From positions 2,294,001 to 2,358,000 of the forward strand of contig OZ252290.1 in NCBI GenBank assembly GCA_965250105.1: a stretch of DNA of 64,000 nucleotides. Direction: 5' to 3'. This document shows, one piece after another, positions 41,977-50,543 of this stretch. The position numbers and the translations under genes are program-made. The notes under the pieces were generated by a model, which was given only the letters and a program-made list of their open reading frames with translations, did no database searches and was not told the origin of the DNA. The stretch is from JBCBSK01 sp965250105 (GTDB lineage Bacteria > Pseudomonadota > Alphaproteobacteria > Rhizobiales > Tepidamorphaceae). Within the stretch, counting starts at the first letter, position 1. Every line of letters begins with the position of its first letter.

Positions 41977-43539
41977 ATGTTCGGAAAACGCGGCACGTCG
42001 CAGGACGGATCAGAACCGGCGGGTTTCGGCCATCGCGGGCCCGACCCCGTCATGCCGCCGCCGGCGCCCGCAGCGCCGCAGCCTAGCGACCCGCGACCCG
42101 CGACGCCCGGCCCCGGCCCCGGCGCCGACCGGGCCGTCGCCGACATGCCGCCGGCGCCGCATCCAAGCGGATCTCTGCCGCATGGCCTGCCGCCGGTGGC
42201 GCCGCCGCAGACGGCGCCCGCGCCGACCCGTCGCTCGGAAAGCTACTACGATACCAAGACGTCGATCTTCTCGGCGCTGATCGATGCGATCGACCTGTCG
42301 CAGCTGGCGCGCATGGACGCCGATTCCGCGCGCGACGAGATCCGCGACATCGTCAACGAGATCATCGCGCTGAAGAGCGTCGCCATGTCGATCGCCGAGC
42401 AGGAGGAACTGCTCGACGACATTTGCAACGACGTGCTCGGCTACGGCCCGCTGGAGCCGCTCCTGGCGCGCGACGAGATCGCCGACGTCATGGTGAACGG
42501 CGCCGAGACGATCTATATCGAAGTCGCCGGCAAGATCGAACAGACCCCGGTGCGGTTCCGCGACAACGGCCAGCTTCTCAACATCTGCCAGCGCATCGTC
42601 AGCCAGGTCGGCCGGCGCGTCGACGAGGCGAGCCCGATCTGCGACGCCCGCCTGCCCGACGGTAGCCGCGTCAACGTGATCGTGCCGCCGCTCGCCATCG
42701 ACGGGCCGTCGCTGACCATCCGCAAATTCAAGAAGGACAAGCTGACGCTCGACCAGCTGGTCAAGTTCGGCACGATTTCGCCGGAAGGCGCCACCATTCT
42801 CGAGATCATCGGCCGCAGCCGCTGCAATGTCATCATCTCGGGTGGCACTGGTTCGGGCAAGACGACGCTGCTCAACTGCCTGACCCGCTATATCGAGGAA
42901 GACGAGCGCATCATCACCTGCGAAGACGCGGCCGAACTGCAATTGCAGCAGCCGCATGTGGTCAGGCTCGAAACCCGCCCGCCCAATCTCGAAGGCAAGG
43001 GCGAGATCACCATGCGCGATCTGGTCAAGAACTGCCTGCGCATGCGGCCCGAACGCATCATCGTCGGCGAGGTGCGCGGGCCCGAGGCCTTCGACCTGTT
43101 GCAGGCGATGAACACCGGTCACGACGGGTCGATGGGCACGCTGCACGCCAACAGCCCGCGCGAGGCGCTGTCGCGCGTCGAAAGCATGATCACCATGGGC
43201 GGCTACACCCTGCCGAGCCGCACCATCCGTGAGATGATCGCGACCTCGGTCGACATCATCGTCCAGGCATCGCGCATGCGCGACGGCAGCCGCCGCATCA
43301 CCCATATCACCGAAGTGACCGGCACCGAGAGCGACGTGATCGTCACCCAGGACCTGTTCGTCTACAACATCCTCGGCGAGGACGTGAACGGCAAGATCCT
43401 CGGCCGCCACGAATCGACCGGCATCGGCCGTCCGGCCTTCTGGGATCGCGCGCGCTACTACAACGAGGAAGCGCGCCTGGCGGCCGCGCTCGACGCGGCG
43501 GAAGTCCGCGACGACGATCCCGACATGATGCGGCGCTGA
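41977..43539 (+). CDS. cpaF: Tad pilus motor ATPase CpaF (TadA)
   Basis: A 520-residue type II/IV secretion ATPase. A proline-rich disordered N-terminus (1-85) is followed by the CpaF N-terminal domain (LLDDICNDVLGYGPLEPLLARDEIADVMVNG) and the catalytic domain. Motor motifs are Walker A GGTGSGKTT (289-297), Asp box, Walker B (ERIIVGEVRGPEAFDLLQAMNTGHDGS) and the His box (GTLHANSPREALSR). It powers pilus extension, and also retraction in Caulobacter. Confidence 0.96.
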   Translation: MFGKRGTSQDGSEPAGFGHRGPDPVMPPPAPAAPQPSDPRPATPGPGPGADRAVADMPPAPHPSGSLPHGLPPVAPPQTAPAPTRRSESYYDTKTSIFSALIDAIDLSQLARMDADSARDEIRDIVNEIIALKSVAMSIAEQEELLDDICNDVLGYGPLEPLLARDEIADVMVNGAETIYIEVAGKIEQTPVRFRDNGQLLNICQRIVSQVGRRVDEASPICDARLPDGSRVNVIVPPLAIDGPSLTIRKFKKDKLTLDQLVKFGTISPEGATILEIIGRSRCNVIISGGTGSGKTTLLNCLTRYIEEDERIITCEDAAELQLQQPHVVRLETRPPNLEGKGEITMRDLVKNCLRMRPERIIVGEVRGPEAFDLLQAMNTGHDGSMGTLHANSPREALSRVESMITMGGYTLPSRTIREMIATSVDIIVQASRMRDGSRRITHITEVTGTESDVIVTQDLFVYNILGEDVNGKILGRHESTGIGRPAFWDRARYYNEEARLAAALDAAEVRDDDPDMMRR

Positions 43540-43542
43540 CCG

Positions 43543-44541
43543 ATGGACCCGGACGTCCTGACACTGATCGCGCTGGTGGGCATGGCGGCGATCTCGGCGG
43601 CCGGCATCGTCTGGGTCTTCGTGGTGCCGTCTCTGACCGGCGAGCGGCGCGCCGAAAAGCGCATCAGGACCGTGCGCGACACCGGTCCGCGCAAGGTCGG
43701 CGGCGTCGAGGTCGCGGCCGAGCGCGACGGCGGCGCCAAACGCAAGCAGCTCGAGGAAACGCTCAAGAACATCGACGAGAAGCAGAAGCGGGCCAACCGG
43801 CCGTCGCTGTCCAAGCGGATCGAACGCGCCGGCCTGAGCTGGAGCGTGCGCAGCTTCGTCATCTTCTCGGCGGCGTCGGCCTGCGTCTTCGCGCTGTTCG
43901 GCGTGATCATGTTCGCGCCGCTGATGGCCCTGCCGGTCCTGTTGTTCATCGGCGGTTTCGGCTTTCCGCGCTGGGTTCTCGGCTTTCTCGCCAAGCGCCG
44001 GCAGAACAAGTTCCTCAACGAGTTTCCCAATGCGGTCGACATCATCGTGCGCGGCATCAAGGCCGGCCTGCCTCTGAACGATTGCCTCAGGATGATCGCC
44101 AGCGAGGCGGAAGAACCGGTGCGCTCGGAGTTCAAGATCATCGTCGAGGCCCAGACCATGGGCCTGTCGATCGCCGATGCGGTCGAGCGGATCTATGAGC
44201 GGATGCCGCTGCCCGAGGTGAACTTCTTCGTCATCGTGATCGGCATCCAGCAGCGCTCGGGCGGCAATCTGGCGGAAGCGCTGTCCAACCTGTCCAAGGT
44301 CCTGCGCGATCGCAAGAAGCTCAAGGCCAAGATCGTGGCGCTCAGCCAGGAGGCCAAGGCCTCGGCCGTGATCATTGGCTCGCTGCCTGTCGTCGTCGCG
44401 CTGGTCGTGTTCATCACCACGCCCGATTACATCTCGCTTCTTTGGACCGAGCCGCTCGGCCAGATCATGATCGGCGGCTGCGCGGTTTGGATGCTGATGG
44501 GCATTCTGATCATGCGCACGATGATCAATTTCAAGATCTGA
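43543..44541 (+). CDS. tadB: Tad pilus inner-membrane platform protein TadB
   Basis: A 332-residue GspF-type protein. TM1 is near the N-terminus and TM2-3 at about 105-150. The T2SF domain (PNAVDIIVRGIKAGLPLNDCLRMIASEAEEPVRSEFK) includes the GGNLAEALSNLSKVLRDR segment, with C-terminal TMs. It forms the platform on which CpaF acts and pairs with TadC. It starts 3 bp after the cpaF stop. Confidence 0.95.
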   Translation: MDPDVLTLIALVGMAAISAAGIVWVFVVPSLTGERRAEKRIRTVRDTGPRKVGGVEVAAERDGGAKRKQLEETLKNIDEKQKRANRPSLSKRIERAGLSWSVRSFVIFSAASACVFALFGVIMFAPLMALPVLLFIGGFGFPRWVLGFLAKRRQNKFLNEFPNAVDIIVRGIKAGLPLNDCLRMIASEAEEPVRSEFKIIVEAQTMGLSIADAVERIYERMPLPEVNFFVIVIGIQQRSGGNLAEALSNLSKVLRDRKKLKAKIVALSQEAKASAVIIGSLPVVVALVVFITTPDYISLLWTEPLGQIMIGGCAVWMLMGILIMRTMINFKI

Positions 44542-44553
44542 GGGAGCGCGCCG

Positions 44554-45528
44554 ATGTTCGACATGATCATGTCCCTGCGCGATCCGACGACGCTGGTCAG
44601 CGTCTTCGCCGCGATCGCCGTCGGCGCCACGATCCTGACGCTCGCCATGCCGCTTCTGTCGGGCGACCGCATGAGCCAGCGCATGCGCTATGTGGCGCGC
44701 GAACGCGACAAGCTGCGCAGCCGCGAGCGGGCGCGCCTCAATCAGAATGGCGGCAATGTCAGCCTGCGCCAGTCGCCCAGGCAATACGTCCTGAAAACGG
44801 TCGAGCGATTCAACCTGCGCAAGATGTTCGAAAGCCAGGACACCCGCGACCGGCTGCGCATGGCCGGTTATCGCAGCGAAGCGCAGCTGATGACCTTTCT
44901 GTTCCTGCGCCTTGCTCTGCCGATCGCGTTCTTTCTGGCGGCGGTGTTCTATCTTTTCATCACGGGCATCTATGCCGACCAGCCGGCCGGCATCAGATTG
45001 CTCATCGCGATGGGGGCCGCCTATGCCGGTTTCTTCGCGCCCAATATCTATATCGCCAACAAGATCCAGAAGCGGCAGCAGGACATCCGGCTCGCCTTTC
45101 CCGACGCGCTCGACCTGCTGCTGATCTGCGTCGAATCGGGCATGAGCATCGAAGCCGCCTTCCGCAAGGTGTCGGAGGAAGTCGGCGCGCAGTCGGTGCC
45201 GCTGGCCGAGGAACTGACGCTGACCACGGCCGAACTGTCCTATCTCCAGGACCGGCGCCAGGCCTATGAGAATCTCGGCAAGCGCACCGGCCTGCCCGGC
45301 GTCAAGGCGGTGGTGACCGCCCTGGTCCAGGCCGAACGCTACGGGACGCCGCTCGGCACCGCGCTGCGCGTGATGGCGCAGGAAAACCGCGACATGCGCA
45401 TGAACGAGGCCGAGAAGAAGGCCGCCGCCCTGCCGCCCAAGCTGACGGTGCCGATGATCGTGTTCTTCCTGCCGGTCCTGTTCGTCATCATTCTGGGCCC
45501 CGCCGGCCTCCGACTGATGGATTTGTGA
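44554..45528 (+). CDS. tadC: Tad pilus inner-membrane platform protein TadC
   Basis: A 324-residue GspF-type protein homologous to TadB, with TM segments at about 10-35, 110-160 and 295-320. The T2SF domain is FPDALDLLLICVESGMSIEAAFRKVSEEVGAQSVPLAEEL. It completes the inner-membrane platform. It is the last gene of the plus-strand cpaB-tadC run; the next gene is an unrelated ketosynthase after about 245 bp. Confidence 0.95.
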   Translation: MFDMIMSLRDPTTLVSVFAAIAVGATILTLAMPLLSGDRMSQRMRYVARERDKLRSRERARLNQNGGNVSLRQSPRQYVLKTVERFNLRKMFESQDTRDRLRMAGYRSEAQLMTFLFLRLALPIAFFLAAVFYLFITGIYADQPAGIRLLIAMGAAYAGFFAPNIYIANKIQKRQQDIRLAFPDALDLLLICVESGMSIEAAFRKVSEEVGAQSVPLAEELTLTTAELSYLQDRRQAYENLGKRTGLPGVKAVVTALVQAERYGTPLGTALRVMAQENRDMRMNEAEKKAAALPPKLTVPMIVFFLPVLFVIILGPAGLRLMDL

Positions 45529-45774
45529 GCCGGGACACCGAAAACCGGCCGGTTTCGGGACGTATCGTCGCCTGTTGCGGCCAAGACTTGTAACGGATTG
45601 CCACAAATCGTGAAGGCCGATGCGGTGGCGCCCGCTTGCGCGGGCGGGCCTGTCGGTTTCTTGTCGGCGTAATGCTCGGTCTCAGCCGGGCCCATGGCGG
45701 CAATGAGGAGCGGCGCGCCGCGCGATCCGGCACGGACGACATCCGGAACGGATCGGCGACTGGCCGTGGCAGGG

Positions 45775-46995
45775 ATGCTCGACCGGACGACGGGTTCAGA
45801 CAGATCGACTTCGGACACCGGCGCGTCCGACGACGCGCCGCGCGGCGCCCGGCCGCAGCGCACCGCCGCCATCGTCGGCACGGGCGTGTTCATCCCCGAA
45901 GCCGAGATCACCAATGCGGAGATCGTCGCGAGCTACAACGCCTATGTGGCTGAGGAGAACGCGCGCCGCGCCAAGACCGGCGAAACGCCGCTCGAACCCT
46001 CCGATGCCGGCTTCATCGAGCAGGCCTCGGGCATCAAGGCGCGCCATGTCCTCGAAAAGGACGGTGTGCTCGATCCCAAACGCATGGTGCCCGACATTCC
46101 CGACCGGCCGGATGACGCGCTGTCCGTTCAGGCTGAATTCGCCGTGCGCTCGGCCGAGCGCGCACTGGATGCGGCGGGCGTCGACGCGGCGTCCATCGAT
46201 CTCGTGATCTGTTCGGCGGCGCATCACCAGCGCCCCTATCCCGCGATCGCCATCGAGGTGCAGAAGCATCTCGGCTGCGGCGGCGGGGCCTTCGACATGA
46301 ATGTCGCCTGTTCGGCGACGACCTTCGCCCTGCACCTGGCGGCGAACATGATCGTCAGCGGCGGCGCGCGGCGGGTTCTTGTGACCTGCCCCGAAATCAT
46401 GTCGGGCCATCTCAACTATCGCGACCGGTCGACCCATTTCATCTTCGGCGACGCCTCGGCCTCGATCGTGCTCGAAGCGACCGATGCCGCGACCGCGTCG
46501 GGCAGAGATGGCGGCACTGGCGAGGGCCAGGGCCGCTGGGAGATCCTGCATTCGGACATCTGGACCGAGTTCTCGTCCAACATCCGGTCGAATTTCGGCT
46601 TTCTCAACCGCGCCGACCCGTCGACCCAGTTCGATGCCGACAAGCTCGTGACCCAATCGGGCCACAAGGTCTTCAAGGAAGTGACGCTGGCGACCGAGAA
46701 ATTCGTCAACGGCTTTCTCGCCGATGCCGGCATCACCGCCGATGACCTCGCCCGGCTCTGGCTGCATCAGGCCAATCTGAAGATGGACGATCTCGTCGCG
46801 CACCGGATCCTCGGTCGCGCCTTCGAGCGCGGCGAGGTGCCGATCGTGCTCGACAAATACGGCAATACGGCCGCGCCGGGCTCGCTCATCGCGTTCCACG
46901 AAACCAATGACGACCTGCCGTCCGGCACGCTCGGGCTGATCTGTTCGTTCGGGGCGGGCTATTCGATCGGCGCGCTTCTGGTGCGCAAGGTCTGA
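45775..46995 (+). CDS. Beta-ketoacyl-ACP synthase III (FabH-like thiolase-fold enzyme)
   Basis: A 406-residue FabH-family condensing enzyme with catalytic C179 (FDMNVACSATTFAL), H331 (LWLHQANLKM) and N364 (KYGNTAAPGS). The active-site gate differs from E. coli FabH, and an insertion after the first strand (NAYVAEENARRAKTGETPLEPSD) is typical of the longer paralogues that use unusual acyl starters or act in secondary lipids. The start is uncertain: ATGs at 45694 and 45775 are both followed by about 30 unstructured residues before TAAIVGTGVFIP. It sits between tadC and tadD without an obvious link to pilus assembly. Confidence 0.85.
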   Translation: MLDRTTGSDRSTSDTGASDDAPRGARPQRTAAIVGTGVFIPEAEITNAEIVASYNAYVAEENARRAKTGETPLEPSDAGFIEQASGIKARHVLEKDGVLDPKRMVPDIPDRPDDALSVQAEFAVRSAERALDAAGVDAASIDLVICSAAHHQRPYPAIAIEVQKHLGCGGGAFDMNVACSATTFALHLAANMIVSGGARRVLVTCPEIMSGHLNYRDRSTHFIFGDASASIVLEATDAATASGRDGGTGEGQGRWEILHSDIWTEFSSNIRSNFGFLNRADPSTQFDADKLVTQSGHKVFKEVTLATEKFVNGFLADAGITADDLARLWLHQANLKMDDLVAHRILGRAFERGEVPIVLDKYGNTAAPGSLIAFHETNDDLPSGTLGLICSFGAGYSIGALLVRKV

Positions 46996-47125
46996 CCGCG
47001 CGGCCCGCGACGATCTCCTGTCGAGGATCGGTGTGCCGTGAATGGCGCGAGATACTCCAAGCCACTGATTTTATGTGCTTCCGGGCGCTGGGCCGGTTCC
47101 CACGCTCGCTGGAACTGCTGTTTTA

Positions 47126-47275
47126 GGCTGTTGAAAAACGGCGTCTGACCCTTCGAGACGGCCCTACGGGCCTCCTCGGGGCGAGGGCAAGAGTTTGATG
47201 TCCTCGTCCTGAGGGCGAGCGCAGCGAGCGTCTCGAAGGATGGGTGACGGTGGCAAGGCCTTTTTCAGCAATCGC
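47126..47275. repeat. Intergenic repeat-like element with nested inverted repeats
   Basis: A 150-bp block between the convergent ketosynthase and tadD genes. The inner arms CCTTCGAGAC (47150-47159) and GTCTCGAAGG (47230-47239) are perfect inverse copies. Outer TTGAAAAACGGC and GCCTTTTTCAGCAA are an imperfect pair and could also terminate transcription in either direction. The GAGGGCGAGCGCAGCGAGCG segment is characteristic of interspersed repeats in related genomes. The only copy visible in this window is this one. Confidence 0.5.
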
Positions 47276-48067
47276 CTAGCCGCTCTGTCGGATCTGGCTC
47301 CAGCGGTCGTCCTGGCTCAGCATGTCGCGCAGATAGGCCATGTTGCGGCGCGCTTCGTCCGCGCCCATGTCCTCACGCGCCAGTTTTTCGGCGGCGTTGA
47401 ACTTGCCCTGCAAGCCGAGCACCAGAACGAGGTTCTGCCGCACGCGGACATCGGCGCCGGGCTTTTCGCTGGCCCGGCGCAGGGTTGTCTCGGCCGCCGC
47501 GATGTCGCCCGACAGGGCCTGGCTGAGGCCGTAATTCGACAAGATCGCCGGGCTGTCGGGCCGCTGGCGCAAGGCGCGCTGATAGAGCGCCTGGGCATCG
47601 GCGTGCCGGCCGATCTGGTCGAGGGCCGCGCCATGGGCCGACAGCGTGCGCCAGTCGGCGGTGCCGCGTTCGCCGGCTTTTTCGAACATGCCGATGGCGC
47701 GCTGCGCGTCGCCATTGCGCACCATCAGGCGGCCGAAGGCGGCCATCAGCGGGCCCGAATCGGGCTTGCGCGCGACCGTCGCCGTCAGGATCTCGGTCGC
47801 CAGTTCGGTGCGCCCGATGGCATCGAGGCTTTCGGCATAGGCGATCGCGATCTCGGGGTCGTCGGGATCGTTCTCATAGGCCCGGCCCCAGCGCTGCGCC
47901 TGCCGCGTCAACTGATCCTGCGAGGCTCCCGTGTTGGCGAAGGCGCTGGCCGCTTCGGGAACCGAACCTGTGACCAGCGGATCGCCACCCATCCTGGCGC
48001 AGCCGGCCAGCAGCAGGCCCGCCGCGACGGCGACACAAAGCGTGCTGCGAAGACGGAAAGCATGCAT
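47276..48067 (-). CDS. tadD: Tad pilus TPR lipoprotein TadD
   Basis: A 263-residue lipoprotein (lipobox LLLAGC23) with tetratricopeptide repeats over residues 55-240 (YENDPDDPEIAIAYAESLDAIG, GRHADAQALYQRALRQRPDSP, GDIAAAETTLRRAS). TadD proteins are needed for Tad pilus production, probably helping secretin assembly. It is encoded opposite to the main operon and separated from it by the ketosynthase gene. Confidence 0.88.
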   Translation of the reverse strand: MHAFRLRSTLCVAVAAGLLLAGCARMGGDPLVTGSVPEAASAFANTGASQDQLTRQAQRWGRAYENDPDDPEIAIAYAESLDAIGRTELATEILTATVARKPDSGPLMAAFGRLMVRNGDAQRAIGMFEKAGERGTADWRTLSAHGAALDQIGRHADAQALYQRALRQRPDSPAILSNYGLSQALSGDIAAAETTLRRASEKPGADVRVRQNLVLVLGLQGKFNAAEKLAREDMGADEARRNMAYLRDMLSQDDRWSQIRQSG

Positions 48068-48268
48068 GACCGGCCCTGCCCCTGATCGCCCCTCGTGACG
48101 GATATCCGTTTCTCAATAGACCGTTAACCCTAATGACTGGTTAAGCGCGGGGAGGCCCGGCCGGGGGGCGCGATTTCCGACATGGACCATGCCCCTCTCT
48201 TGGCGTAAGTCTGGCGGCGGCGCGTTTTGCGATGCAGCAATGGGGCGCCCCGTTTGGGAGACCGGGCC

Positions 48269-49657
48269 ATGGCCGACACCATTCTCGCCGCCGAGGCGAT
48301 CGCCGACGATACCGAGATCACCCGGATCGCCTGTGTCCGCTCCGACGGGCTGGACATGGCGATTGACGGCCTGCCGGCGCCGGCCGCGCGCTTTGTCCGG
48401 GCCGCCGGTTTCGAGGCGAAGGCCGGCGACATCGTCGCCGTGCCGGATCCGGACGGGGCGGTTGCCGCCTATCTGTTCGGCCTCGGCGACGAGCCCGAAC
48501 CGCTGCTGGCCGGCAAGCTGCCGGGCCTGTTGCCCGCCGGCGCCTACCGCTTCGACCCGCCGCCGCCCGATGCCCATCTCGCCGCGCTCGCCTTCGCGCT
48601 CGGCACCTATCGTTTCGACCGCTATCTCAAGCCCCGCGACAAGACCCATGCGCTGGTCTGTCCCGATGCCGTCGCGCGGGACGATGTCGTCCGCGCCGTC
48701 GAGGCGGTGTTCCTGGCGCGCGATCTGATCAATACGCCGGCCAATGACATGGGGCCGGACGAGCTGGAACAGGCCGCGCGCACGCTTGCCGCCGTGCATA
48801 ACGCCGTCATCGACGTGACCACCGGCGACTGGCTTCTCGACAAGAACCTGCCGCTGATCCATGCCGTCGGCCGCGCCAGCAGCCGGGCGCCCCGGCTGAT
48901 CGACATGGTCTGGGGCGCCGACGACGCGCCCAGGCTGACGCTTGTCGGCAAGGGCGTGGTGTTCGACACCGGCGGGCTCGATCTAAAGCCGTCGTCGAAC
49001 ATGCGGCTGATGAAGAAGGATATGGGCGGGGCGGCCAACACGCTGGCGCTCGCGGCCATGGTGATGGGGGCAGGCCTGAACGTGCGGCTGCGCGTCCTGA
49101 TCCCGGTCGCCGAGAACGCCGTTTCGGGGTCGAGCTTCCGGCCGGGTGATGTACTGACGAGTCGCAAGGGGCTGACCGTCGAGATCGGCAATACCGATGC
49201 GGAAGGCCGGCTCATCCTGGCCGATGCGCTGGCGCTGGCCGATGACGACGAGCCCGATCTGATGATCGACATGGCGACGCTGACGGGCGCCGCCCGCGTT
49301 GCGCTGGGGCTCGATATCGTGCCGTTCTTCACCGATGACGACGCCCTGGCGGCGGACTTCCAGGCGGCCGGCGCGGCGGTCGCCGACCCGGTCTGGCGCC
49401 TGCCCCTGTGGCGACCCTACAAGGACCTCATCGCCTCCAAGATCGCCGATATCGACAATGCCGGAAAGGGCGGCCATGGCGGCGCCATCACCGCCGCCCT
49501 GTTCCTGTCGCGCTTCGTCGAGAAGGCCGGCGCCTGGGCGCATTTCGATATGATGGCCTATAACACCCCGGCCAGGCCGGGCCGTCCGGAAGGCGGCGAG
49601 GCGCAGGCCATCCGCGCCGTGTTCCAGGTACTGTCGGACCGCTATGGCCGAGGATAG
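48269..49657 (+). CDS. M17 leucyl aminopeptidase family protein
   Basis: A 462-residue cytosolic metallo-aminopeptidase. The N-terminal domain (1-165) is followed by the M17 catalytic domain with LVGKGVVFDTGGLDLKPSSNMRLMKKDMGGAA and the NTDAEGRLILADAL signature, supplying the metal ligands. It cleaves N-terminal residues from peptides. GGGAG 8 bp before the ATG decides the start. It overlaps the NlpC/P60 gene by 14 bp, an arrangement recurrent in alphaproteobacteria that suggests co-use in muropeptide or peptide recycling. Confidence 0.92.
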   Translation: MADTILAAEAIADDTEITRIACVRSDGLDMAIDGLPAPAARFVRAAGFEAKAGDIVAVPDPDGAVAAYLFGLGDEPEPLLAGKLPGLLPAGAYRFDPPPPDAHLAALAFALGTYRFDRYLKPRDKTHALVCPDAVARDDVVRAVEAVFLARDLINTPANDMGPDELEQAARTLAAVHNAVIDVTTGDWLLDKNLPLIHAVGRASSRAPRLIDMVWGADDAPRLTLVGKGVVFDTGGLDLKPSSNMRLMKKDMGGAANTLALAAMVMGAGLNVRLRVLIPVAENAVSGSSFRPGDVLTSRKGLTVEIGNTDAEGRLILADALALADDDEPDLMIDMATLTGAARVALGLDIVPFFTDDDALAADFQAAGAAVADPVWRLPLWRPYKDLIASKIADIDNAGKGGHGGAITAALFLSRFVEKAGAWAHFDMMAYNTPARPGRPEGGEAQAIRAVFQVLSDRYGRG

Positions 49658-50495
49658 CGCGACCGACCGGCGGCTTGCCACACCGGCCGGCCGGCCGCGC
49701 GCGGTGAAAATGGTGCGCGCGCCCGCTACCGCGTTGCGCGCCATGCCACGGCCCGACTGTTCGCTCGACACCGAACTCCTGCATGGCGAACGGGTCGATG
49801 TGTTCGAGGAAGATGCCGAAGGTTGGGCGCTGGTCCGCGCGCGGACCGACGGCTATGTCGGCTGGTGTTCGGCCGAAGCGCTTGCCGCCGATGACGTGCC
49901 CGCGACCCATGTCGTCGCGGCCCTCAGGACCCATGTCTATCCCGCGCCCGACATCAAGACGCCGCCGCTGGACTGCCTGTCGATCGGCGCGCGGCTGACG
50001 ATCGTGGGGGAAGACGGGGCGTTCGGCGTGCTGGCGGCTGGCGGTTTCGTCTTCTTGAAGCATTTGCGGCCCGTCGACCGGCCGGCTCTGGACTGGATCG
50101 CGCTGGCCGAGAGCTTCGTCGGCACGCCCTATCTGTGGGGCGGGCGCACCAGTATCGGCCTCGATTGTTCGGCGCTCGTGCAATTGTCGCTGACAGGCGG
50201 TGGCGTCGCATGTCCGCGCGACAGCGACATGCAGGAAGGCCGCGTTGTGGGCGCCGCGCCGGTCGGGGATGCGCGCGACCCGCCGTCCGACCTCGCCGAT
50301 CTGCCGCGCGGCGCGCTTCTGTTCTGGCCGGGCCATGTCGCCATCGCGCTCGGTGACGGCCGACTTCTCCATGCCAATGCCTTCCACATGGCGACCGTGA
50401 TCGAGCCGCTTGTCCCCGCCGTCGAGCGCATCGCCGAACAGGGGTTGGCGTTGAGAACGCTGCGCCATCTGGTCGCCCGTGATCATGCCGAATAG
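49644..50495 (+). CDS. NlpC/P60 peptidoglycan-type hydrolase with SH3-like domains
   Basis: A 283-residue protein without a recognisable signal peptide. Two SH3b-like segments (VDVFEEDAEGWALVRARTDGYVGWC and THVYPAPDIKTPPLDCLSIGARLTIV) precede the NlpC/P60 domain. The catalytic C175 (GLDCSALVQ), H231 (GHVAIAL) and H243 (LLHANAF) form the triad. The family cleaves gamma-D-glutamyl-diamino acid bonds in peptidoglycan peptides. Lack of an export signal and coupling to the aminopeptidase upstream point to cytoplasmic muropeptide recycling. Confidence 0.9.
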   Translation: MAEDSATDRRLATPAGRPRAVKMVRAPATALRAMPRPDCSLDTELLHGERVDVFEEDAEGWALVRARTDGYVGWCSAEALAADDVPATHVVAALRTHVYPAPDIKTPPLDCLSIGARLTIVGEDGAFGVLAAGGFVFLKHLRPVDRPALDWIALAESFVGTPYLWGGRTSIGLDCSALVQLSLTGGGVACPRDSDMQEGRVVGAAPVGDARDPPSDLADLPRGALLFWPGHVAIALGDGRLLHANAFHMATVIEPLVPAVERIAEQGLALRTLRHLVARDHAE

Positions 50496-50543
50496 GTGCT
50501 TTCCCGATTGAGCGGAACCGGGTTCGGACCGACCATTCCGCGC

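Noticed and set aside
42010..45606. 1198-codon minus-strand frame opposite cpaF, tadB and tadC
   Set aside because: Mirror frame of high-GC coding DNA; rich in Arg/Asp/His with no domain, while the plus strand encodes three well-defined Tad proteins.
48119..48142. TTAACCC...GGTTAA as a CtrA site for tadD
   Set aside because: The half-sites are 13 bp apart instead of 7, so it does not fit the CtrA consensus.
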